A stretch of DNA of 29,596 bases. Origin: JBBQLG01 sp038327655. GTDB taxonomy: Bacteria; Bacteroidota; Bacteroidia; Cytophagales; Spirosomataceae. The notes under the pieces were generated by a model. That model did not search any database and was not told the origin of the DNA. It was given only the letters and a program-made list of their open reading frames with translations. The position numbers and the translations under genes are program-made. Each line of letters begins with the position of its first letter. Position 1 is the stretch's first letter. The stretch is from the NCBI GenBank assembly GCA_038327655.1, contig JBBQLG010000074.1, forward strand, positions 1 through 29,596, given 5' to 3'. This document shows, piece after piece, positions 23,824 to 29,596 of this stretch.

Positions 23824-25461
23824 TTAAAATACTCGTTTGCCACCAATCCACGTTTGCGTTACCGGTGCCTGCCTGAGCTGAGCGTTGGGGATTTTCATGA
23901 TGTCCTGGCCAAGCATCACGAAATCGGCCTGTTTGCCGGGTTCGATGCTGCCGCGCAATTTATCCTCGAAACAGGCGTAGGCCGCCCACCGGGTCATGGC
24001 TTTCAGGGCCGTTGGGCGGTCAACGGCGTTTTCCATCTGATAGCCCCCCGCCGGGAAATTCTTAGCATCCTGCCGGGCCACGGCCGCGTGGAAACCAAAC
24101 AGCGGGTTGGGTGCTTCGACGGGAAAATCGCTGCCAAAGGCGGTCAGGTTGTTTTGCTTCATCAGGTCGTGAAACGCGTACGCACCCTTCACCCGGATAG
24201 GTCCCAGCCGTTCGGTAGCCCAGTACATATCAGAGGTAGCGTGGGTGGGCTGCACGGACGGAATAATTGAGAACTGCCCGAATTTATACACCTCATCCCG
24301 CGAGACGACCTGCGCGTGTTCGATGCGCCACCGCCGTTCGTTTTTGGTTTTCAGGAGTTTGCCGTACAAATCCAGAATCAGGTGATTGGCCGAATCGCCG
24401 ATGCAGTGCGTGTTGGCCTGAAAACCACTTTTCGCGATCAGGGTCAGCACCCGTTCCAGTTCGGCGGGACTGAGCAGGAGCAGGCCGCGCGTGTCGGGCC
24501 GGTCGGTGTAGGGTTGCCGCAAACAGGCACCACGCGAACCGAGGGCACCATCGGCGTAAAGTTTAATGGCGCGAACCGTCAGCCGGTCGGTTTGGTAGGG
24601 GCCGCGTTTGAGGTAATACTCCAGATTGGACTCGCCGAGCGAAATCATGGCGTAATCCCGGATAACGAGCTTTCCTTCTTTCTGCAATTTGTCGATCAGG
24701 TCAATGTCGTCCCGGTTGATGCCCGCATCCGAAACGGTGGTGAGGCCCAGCGACAGGCATACCTTTTGGGCCGCCAGCAGCATCCGGGTTTTCTCGGCTT
24801 CGTCGGGTTTGGGAATCACGCGCTTCACGAGTTGCATGGCATTGTCGATCAGCACGCCCGTTGGCTCAGTGTTTGCGAGCAGCACTTCGCCCCCGGCCAC
24901 TTTCGACCCGGCCGTTACCTGCGCCAGCCGTAACGCTTTTGCGTTCACCAGCAGGGCGTGACCATCCACCCGCGTCAGGGCTACCGGGATGTTGGGAAAA
25001 GCGGCATCCAACTTTTCTTTGGTCGGAAACTGCTGACCGGGCCAGTCGTTCTGATCCCAGCCGCGCCCCGTCAGCCACCCACCCACCGGGTTCGGGTTCT
25101 GCCGCTGAAATGCCTTTAGCCGTTCAATTACTTCATCGTATGAATCCGCCCCAACCAGATCGGCCTGACTCAGCACCTGCCCCAGACCCAGAAAGTGGCT
25201 ATGCGGATCGTAAAAGCCGGGGTAAACCGGTTTACCGCCTGCATCAACTGTACTATCGGCGTCGAATGCGCCGGTGATGGCCTCATTGGTGCCTGTTTTC
25301 AGAAACTTACCGTCTTTGACCGCGAAAGCCTGTGCAGTCGAAAAAGATGAATCGACGGTGTAAACAACGGCGTTTTTGATGATGAAATCAGCCTTTTGGC
25401 GGGATGAGCAGGCCGGGAGTAGACCCAAAAGGGCCAGCAGCGGGAGGACGTGACGAAACAT
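23824..25461 (-). CDS. YtcJ-like amidohydrolase lipoprotein
   Basis: The product has 545 residues. A lipoprotein signal with Cys18 (LLGLLPACSS) anchors it to a membrane. The amidohydrolase-3/YtcJ pattern follows: FIIKNAVVYTVDSSF as the flanking beta sandwich, GFYDPHSHFLGLG with the metal-binding His86 and His88, and GRGWDQNDWPG. Then come HCIGDSANH, RIEHAQVVSRDE with the next His, and AFGSDFPVEAPNPLFG with the metal-binding Asp445. Family members are metal-dependent hydrolases of amide-like bonds; the substrate is unknown, and N-substituted formamides are only a database default. It precedes the Rpn-like gene with 9 bases between them and is divergent from the TolC-family gene, 87 bases apart. 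Confidence 0.9.
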   Translation of the reverse strand: MFRHVLPLLALLGLLPACSSRQKADFIIKNAVVYTVDSSFSTAQAFAVKDGKFLKTGTNEAITGAFDADSTVDAGGKPVYPGFYDPHSHFLGLGQVLSQADLVGADSYDEVIERLKAFQRQNPNPVGGWLTGRGWDQNDWPGQQFPTKEKLDAAFPNIPVALTRVDGHALLVNAKALRLAQVTAGSKVAGGEVLLANTEPTGVLIDNAMQLVKRVIPKPDEAEKTRMLLAAQKVCLSLGLTTVSDAGINRDDIDLIDKLQKEGKLVIRDYAMISLGESNLEYYLKRGPYQTDRLTVRAIKLYADGALGSRGACLRQPYTDRPDTRGLLLLSPAELERVLTLIAKSGFQANTHCIGDSANHLILDLYGKLLKTKNERRWRIEHAQVVSRDEVYKFGQFSIIPSVQPTHATSDMYWATERLGPIRVKGAYAFHDLMKQNNLTAFGSDFPVEAPNPLFGFHAAVARQDAKNFPAGGYQMENAVDRPTALKAMTRWAAYACFEDKLRGSIEPGKQADFVMLGQDIMKIPNAQLRQAPVTQTWIGGKRVF

Positions 25462-25511
25462 TGGTTATGGGGATGTGTGAACAATAGTAGTGAAACCGCC
25501 CGATTGTTGGT

Positions 25512-25519
25512 TATTTTTG
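25512..25519 (+). promoter_or_regulatory. -7 box (TATTTTTG) of the TolC-family gene
   Basis: This is an exact TAnnTTTG match 30 bases before the chosen ATG, giving a leader of about 23 bases. No -33 element is obvious. Confidence 0.4.
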
Positions 25520-25548
25520 ACCGTCTCAACCCCAAAACCGTGTGCCGA

Positions 25549-26922
25549 ATGCGTCTGTCTGTTTGCCTGATTTGTTACCTACTACTCAATGCCGCCCATG
25601 CGCAGCAAATGCCTAATCCCGTTCAGCGGGCGCAGCGCAATGCCATCATCGTTCAAAAAGGAGAGTCGCTGAATCTACAACAGGCCATCGCTTCAGCCCT
25701 CGAGACGAACTATCAAATCCGCATTTCACGGACACAGGAGCAGATTGCCCGGTTGAACACCTCCTATGGGAACGCCGGTTTTTTGCCCATCGTAACGGGT
25801 AATGCCCAGACCAACCCGACGTTACAAAACATTCGGCAGTCTTATTTATCGGCTGTACAGCCCGATCAGCGGCTGTACGGCATCAACAACCGAACAGCCA
25901 CGGCGGGGGTTAACATGACCTGGACGGTATTCGACGGCTTAGGGATGTTTATTGCGCTCGACCGGCTCAAAGAACTCGTGCGGGTGAGTGAAATAAATAC
26001 CCGCGCCAACATTGAGCAGACAGTCGCCAATGTCGCCACGGCCTATTACGATGTGATTCGTCAGTTGCAGCAACTGCTTTCGCTGCGGCAGGCTCTCGAC
26101 ATCTCCCGCGACCGGCTCGAACTGGCTAAGGCGACGTATGAAGTAGGTACCCGCTCGAAGGTGGATTACCTGAGTGCGCGGGTCGACTACAACGCCGACA
26201 GTTCGGCCCTGATTGCGCAGGAGCAACTCGTCAGTAACGCTAAAATCCTGCTCAACACGTTGCTCGTCCGCGATCCGATGACCGAGTTTTCCGTCCGCGA
26301 TACCATTATTGTCCGGCCTAACCTCGCCTTCGACCAGTTGCAGCAATCGCTGGCCAATAACAATCCCCTGCTGGTACAGGCGGCTCTGAATCGGCGGTTA
26401 GCCAATTACGACACCCGGCTTCTACGGGCACAGCAACTGCCGCAGATCGACTTTCTGGCGGGCTATAACTACACTGATGTTAATAACCAGGGCGGTTTCG
26501 GGGTAAAGAGGGGGCGCAACGATGTTGCTAACTACACGCTACGGGCAACGGTACCAATCTTTAATGGTGGCAACCAGAAACGCCTGATTCAGAATGCCCG
26601 GATTGCCCAGATTGCCAGTGAGTATCAGGAATCCGATCAGAAAAACCAGTTGCAATCGACGCTGAGTCAGACGTTTGCGCAGTATCAGAACAACCTGCGG
26701 CTGGTGAATGTGGAGGTGCAGAACTACCAGATTGCCAACGAAAACGTCGATATCGCTTACGACCGTTACCGGGTTGGTTTTTCTACGGCAGTCGAATTTC
26801 GGGATGTGCAGCGTAATGCCGTAGCCGCCCAGACCCGGCTCATCAACGCGGAATACAACGCCAAAGCCGCCGAAATTGAATTGCTCCGACTCAGCAGTAC
26901 CATCGTGCAGGAGGTGAGGTAG
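25549..26922 (+). CDS. TolC-family outer membrane efflux protein
   Basis: The product has 457 residues from the ATG at 25549. The frame extends to 25450, but this ATG opens a proper signal peptide (RLSVCLICYLLLNAAHA-QQ) and sits just after a -7 box. Two outer membrane efflux (OEP) repeats follow. The first begins near ESLNLQQAIASALETNYQI and has long helices and a TWTVFDG turn. The second starts near LANNNPLLVQAALNRRLANYD and ends with VPIFNGGNQKRLIQNARIAQI and the helical AYDRYRVGFSTAVEFRDVQRN. It would form the outer membrane and periplasmic tunnel of a tripartite pump. No RND, ABC or adaptor gene is adjacent, so the partner is elsewhere. It faces the topoisomerase gene tail to tail. Confidence 0.93.
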   Translation: MRLSVCLICYLLLNAAHAQQMPNPVQRAQRNAIIVQKGESLNLQQAIASALETNYQIRISRTQEQIARLNTSYGNAGFLPIVTGNAQTNPTLQNIRQSYLSAVQPDQRLYGINNRTATAGVNMTWTVFDGLGMFIALDRLKELVRVSEINTRANIEQTVANVATAYYDVIRQLQQLLSLRQALDISRDRLELAKATYEVGTRSKVDYLSARVDYNADSSALIAQEQLVSNAKILLNTLLVRDPMTEFSVRDTIIVRPNLAFDQLQQSLANNNPLLVQAALNRRLANYDTRLLRAQQLPQIDFLAGYNYTDVNNQGGFGVKRGRNDVANYTLRATVPIFNGGNQKRLIQNARIAQIASEYQESDQKNQLQSTLSQTFAQYQNNLRLVNVEVQNYQIANENVDIAYDRYRVGFSTAVEFRDVQRNAVAAQTRLINAEYNAKAAEIELLRLSSTIVQEVR

Positions 26923-26944
26923 TTTGTGCGGTTTCCCGCCGGGA

Positions 26945-26970
26945 TTTGTCGTTCGTGGTTTGTCGTTCGT
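26945..26970 (+). repeat. Short tandem direct repeat
   Basis: The 12-mer tttgtcgttcgt occurs twice (26945-26956 and 26959-26970) with a period of 14 bases, in the space between the convergent TolC-family and topoisomerase genes. No terminator of convincing strength was found here. Confidence 0.5.
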
Positions 26971-27052
26971 GACGGGTTTGATTTCCGGAATCTGAAAATT
27001 CGGAAAACGGGTGCGCCCGAAAAGAAGGGCTGACCGTTCTCCGGGGAGACCA

Positions 27053-28162
27053 CTACACCAGTGTCTTCGCTTTCGGTTGTTTCTTCACTACGGTGCTTAC
27101 CTGGTCTTTCAGAAACCGGAGCAACAACTTTTCCACGTTGTCTAAACCATGTGGAGTTGTCTGGCGAAACTGGTTCTTTTTGCGGATGTATGGATTCAAA
27201 TCCTGGCATTCGTACGCTTCCAGAATCTGCGGATGTACATAGTGCTTCCGGCAAACCGTACGGGTGTTGCCCAGCCGGTGCGACACTTCATCCAACACCG
27301 TATTTACGTTCTTCTTCAGTTCCTTTTCGGAGTCGCACGGTTCCATCTCAACCAGCAGGCGCAGGGCATTAACCGTACCCGCCCAGGTGCGGAAATCCTT
27401 GGCCGAGAAATCGTCGCCCATTGTTTCTTTCAGGTAGCCGTTCACCATGCCTGAATCAATGGCGTGTCGGTTGCCGGCCTCATCGAGGTACTGAAACAAC
27501 TCCTGACCGGGAATGTCGCGGCAGTCTTTCACGAGTTTGGCTAACCGTTTGTCGTGCAGCGTAATGTCATGGTAAATGCCTTTTTTACCCTTGAAACTGA
27601 ACCGAACGGTGTCGGGTCCTGCCTTTACGTGCTTGTCTTTGAGCGTCGTTAAGCCGTAAGAGCCGTATTCTTTCTCGTAGGCCGCATTCCCAACCCGAAT
27701 CAGCGTTTGCTCCATCACGCTGAGGGCCACGGCAATCACTTTTTCTTTGGTTAAGTTATCCGTTTTTTTGCCCGGTTTCAGGGCTTTGTCTAACCGGGCG
27801 CGGAGCAGGGGTAATTTCTCGCCGAAGGCCACCATGCGGAAAAATTTGGTTTCGCTGCGGATGGCGTTCCAGTTGGGGTGGTAGCGGTATTGTTTTCGGC
27901 CCTTGGTGTCGATACCGGTCGCCTGTAAATGCCCGTTGGGTTTGGGGCAAATCCAGACGTGTTCGTAGGCGGGAGGCAGGGCCAAACTACGGATACGGGC
28001 CAGTGTTGCTTCGTCCGTGACAACGTCGTTATCAAGGTCAATGTAAACGAAATGGTCGCCTTCTAACCGGCGGGTCAGGCCCGGCATGGTATCGCTGACG
28101 TATTGGAGTTTGACCGCTTTGGCGGTTTTTACGGGGTCGTGGGCTAATTCGAGTAAATCCAT
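27053..28162 (-). CDS. Type IB DNA topoisomerase
   Basis: The product has 369 residues. The enzyme relaxes supercoils through a 3'-phosphotyrosyl intermediate. Visible family elements are YIDLDNDVVTDEATLARIRSLALPPAYEHVWICP, GHLQATGIDTKGRKQYRYHPNWN and ALSVMEQTLIRVGNAAYEKEYGSYGL with catalytic Arg156. DFRTWAGTVNAL follows with Arg258. The nucleophile Tyr308 lies in CRKHYVHPQILEAY. The C-terminal basic helix lies after it. The size and small-domain layout match bacterial and poxvirus-like IB enzymes. It lies downstream of the membrane protein gene with about 51 bases between them, on the same strand, and faces the TolC-family gene. Confidence 0.95.
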   Translation of the reverse strand: MDLLELAHDPVKTAKAVKLQYVSDTMPGLTRRLEGDHFVYIDLDNDVVTDEATLARIRSLALPPAYEHVWICPKPNGHLQATGIDTKGRKQYRYHPNWNAIRSETKFFRMVAFGEKLPLLRARLDKALKPGKKTDNLTKEKVIAVALSVMEQTLIRVGNAAYEKEYGSYGLTTLKDKHVKAGPDTVRFSFKGKKGIYHDITLHDKRLAKLVKDCRDIPGQELFQYLDEAGNRHAIDSGMVNGYLKETMGDDFSAKDFRTWAGTVNALRLLVEMEPCDSEKELKKNVNTVLDEVSHRLGNTRTVCRKHYVHPQILEAYECQDLNPYIRKKNQFRQTTPHGLDNVEKLLLRFLKDQVSTVVKKQPKAKTLV

Positions 28163-28213
28163 ACGGGTGTTGAGTCTGTGCGGTATAACGCACGAATCAA
28201 CGTCACGGTTTAG

Positions 28214-28801
28214 CTAACCGGCCATGGAGCCCTCGACGGCTTTACCGAACCCCAGTAGCGACAGGGCCATGGCATAGTGATAAAAGTCGGTCGGGGCCAT
28301 TAACTGACCAAAGGCGGATGCTTTAGTGGCGATACCCATCAGCATAACGGCTACCACGAGCCACACCGCCCACATCTCGCGCCGGAGCAATCCCCAGACG
28401 GCCAGCAGCATAACGGCCAGAATACCCAGCGACTGGAATACAGGCGTAAATACCTGCCCCTCCGGCAACAGCAAAATCACGAACATAAACAGCCCCATGA
28501 TAAGGGTGACCCCAAAACTGACCAGGCTCACATGCCGACGGTCAACCAATGCCCAGACGCCCATCACTAAGCAGACCACCCCAAAACTGCCCGCCAGCAC
28601 ATCGAGCGAGTGATTCAGCGGCTCAAGCAGGTCATTACCCGACAGTACTAAAATATTCGTTAAGGCGGCCATGGTGAGGGTGAGCAGAAAAAAGCCCCAA
28701 AGCAATCTGTTGTAAAAAGCCATCTGGCCGAAGTAGTGCCAGAAAACGCCGATACCGGTGCTCGTGAGCACGGCATCAGAAATAACGTGTGACAAAATCA
28801 T
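28214..28801 (-). CDS. Polytopic membrane protein, DUF6962-like
   Basis: The product has 195 residues with about six or seven hydrophobic helices: near 5-23, 33-54, 66-86, 92-112, 118-138, 143-160 and 172-188. The opening ILSHVISDAVLTSTGIGVFWHYF and the RLLWGFFLLTLTMAAL segment resemble DUF6962-type Bacteroidetes proteins; the call is by resemblance only. No catalytic motif is visible. It lies upstream of topoisomerase IB on the same strand, and the long inverted repeat begins 10 bases upstream of its ATG. Confidence 0.65.
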   Translation of the reverse strand: MILSHVISDAVLTSTGIGVFWHYFGQMAFYNRLLWGFFLLTLTMAALTNILVLSGNDLLEPLNHSLDVLAGSFGVVCLVMGVWALVDRRHVSLVSFGVTLIMGLFMFVILLLPEGQVFTPVFQSLGILAVMLLAVWGLLRREMWAVWLVVAVMLMGIATKASAFGQLMAPTDFYHYAMALSLLGFGKAVEGSMAG

Positions 28802-28810
28802 GGCGGTAAG

Positions 28811-28943
28811 GTAGAAAAAAAGTTGCTAAGTGGTTAGTACTGGTAAGGCGGTTCCTGTAGCCAACGACTGCGCGTCCCGGACTTAACGGGGCCACCCGTG
28901 CGGTCAGTGGCTACAGGAACCGTCTTACCAACTTTTTCCCTAC
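28811..28943. repeat. Long inverted repeat between divergent genes
   Basis: The core arms 28841-28863 and 28908-28930 are 23 bases long and pair at 22 positions, the remaining one being a G-T pair. Outside them 28811-28823 (gtagaaaaaaagt) and 28931-28943 (actttttccctac) pair at 11 of 13, but the left side carries a 17-base insertion between inner and outer arms. The 44-base loop has its own small stem cccg/cggg. It lies in the divergent promoter region of the membrane protein and sucD genes, where a terminator is not expected for either. The nature is unknown: MITE-like element or structured regulatory region. Confidence 0.7.
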
Positions 28944-28962
28944 TTTTACGCGATGTTAAGGG

Positions 28963-28975
28963 CACCGGTCCGGTG
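28963..28975. promoter_or_regulatory. Palindrome upstream of sucD
   Basis: caccgg-t-ccggtg is a perfect 6-1-6 inverted repeat, 39 bases before the sucD ATG. It could be an operator; its binding protein is unknown. Confidence 0.3.
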
Positions 28976-29014
28976 TCGGCTCACGAACCTATCGCCAACG
29001 ATTTCGTAACCATT

Positions 29015-29596
29015 ATGAGTGTTTTAGTCAATCAGAACTCGAAAGTAATCGTCCAGGGATTTACCGGCTCCGAAGGGAGTTTCCACGCCCAGCAGATGCT
29101 CGAATACGGTACCAATGTGGTCGGCGGGGTAACGCCGGGGAAGGGCGGTCAGACCCACCTCGATAAGCCTGTTTTCAATACCGTTCGTGACGCCGTTGCG
29201 GAAACCAGTGCCGACGTGTCGATCATTTTTGTGCCACCCCCGTTTGCGGCCGACGCCATCATGGAAGCCGCCGATGCCGGGATAAAGGTTATTATCTGCA
29301 TCACGGAAGGCATTCCGACTAAAGACATGGTGGCGGTGAAAGATTACCTCCGCGGCCACGATGCCCGGCTCATCGGTCCAAATTGTCCGGGGGTGATGAC
29401 GGCCGAAGAATGTAAAGTCGGCATCATGCCGGGTTTTATCTTCAAGAAAGGCACCATCGGTATTGTTTCCAAATCAGGTACATTAACCTACGAAGCCGTT
29501 GACCAACTGACCAAAGCCGGTTTAGGTCAGTCGACGGCCATTGGCATCGGTGGTGACCCAATCATCGGCACGACGACCAAAGAGGCCGTTGAACTG
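29015..29596 (+). CDS. sucD: Succinate-CoA ligase, alpha subunit (3' end outside window)
   Basis: The first 194 codons are present; the gene runs off the window. It is the ADP- or GDP-forming succinyl-CoA synthetase alpha subunit of the TCA cycle, which pairs with the SucC beta subunit, not in this window. The N-terminal CoA-binding Rossmann domain shows VIVQGFTGSEGSFHAQQMLEYGTNVVGGVTPGKGG (residues 12-46) and IFVPPPFAADAIMEAADAGI. LIGPNCPGVM follows, then the ligase region GIVSKSGTLTYEAV and GIGGDPIIGTT. The active-site histidine (about residue 246 in E. coli) lies beyond the cut. The start at 29015 aligns with the family N-terminus. The gene is divergent from the membrane protein, with a large inverted repeat and a small palindrome upstream. 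Confidence 0.96.
   Translation, partial: MSVLVNQNSKVIVQGFTGSEGSFHAQQMLEYGTNVVGGVTPGKGGQTHLDKPVFNTVRDAVAETSADVSIIFVPPPFAADAIMEAADAGIKVIICITEGIPTKDMVAVKDYLRGHDARLIGPNCPGVMTAEECKVGIMPGFIFKKGTIGIVSKSGTLTYEAVDQLTKAGLGQSTAIGIGGDPIIGTTTKEAVEL

Overview
The window looks like chromosome from a Bacteroidota bacterium of the Cytophagales, most likely Spirosoma-like (family Spirosomataceae). The basis is: a SusC/SusD pair; a Bacteroidetes-type ECF sigma factor with a FecR-like anti-sigma domain; Bacteroidetes lineage families (DUF2851, a DUF6962-like membrane protein); -7 boxes of the TAnnTTTG type; almost no Shine-Dalgarno sequences; and a moderately GC-rich, tightly packed layout. No tRNA, rRNA, CRISPR array or intact insertion sequence was seen. 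This placement is inferred from protein resemblance, not from a marker gene.

Layout. 1-307 has no gene, but it opens with nested inverted repeats that can form alternative hairpins. 308-3632 holds an acyl-CoA synthetase (-), a Lys/Ala-rich DUF5872-type protein (+), a stand-alone FecR N-terminal-like anti-sigma domain (+) and an ECF sigma factor (-) that converges on it. 3904-14415 is one sugar-utilisation locus: LacI-type regulator, SusC, SusD, an intrinsic terminator, then four exported enzymes and a strong closing terminator. The enzymes are a Tat-type TIM-barrel isomerase/epimerase, a DUF1080 3-keto-glycoside-cleaving type protein, a Tat-type Gfo/Idh/MocA oxidoreductase and a PmoA/DUF6807 protein. 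14442-20043 is mostly housekeeping: a small unknown protein, a DJ-1/PfpI protein, rfbC and pyrF transcribed divergently, DUF2851, and an exported EreA/ChaN-like protein. 20073-22924 holds two divergent glycosidases, a GH30 lipoprotein and a GH1-like enzyme. 22921-26922 holds an Rpn/YhgA-like nuclease downstream of a YtcJ-like amidohydrolase lipoprotein, and a divergent TolC-family protein. 27053-28801 holds topoisomerase IB and a polytopic membrane protein. After a long inverted repeat, sucD begins and runs off the window.

How the genes may work together. The 3.9-14.4 kb locus is the most interesting part. It has a SusC/SusD importer but no conventional glycoside hydrolase. Every enzyme carries an export signal, and the combination of oxidoreductase, DUF1080 and TIM barrel matches the parts list for oxidising a glycoside at C3 and cleaving the keto-sugar by elimination and hydration instead of classical hydrolysis. 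I infer a periplasmic 3-keto-glycoside pathway under LacI control. The substrate cannot be read from the sequence. Terminators or hairpins after susD, before the PmoA gene and at the end suggest that transcript segments are adjusted separately.
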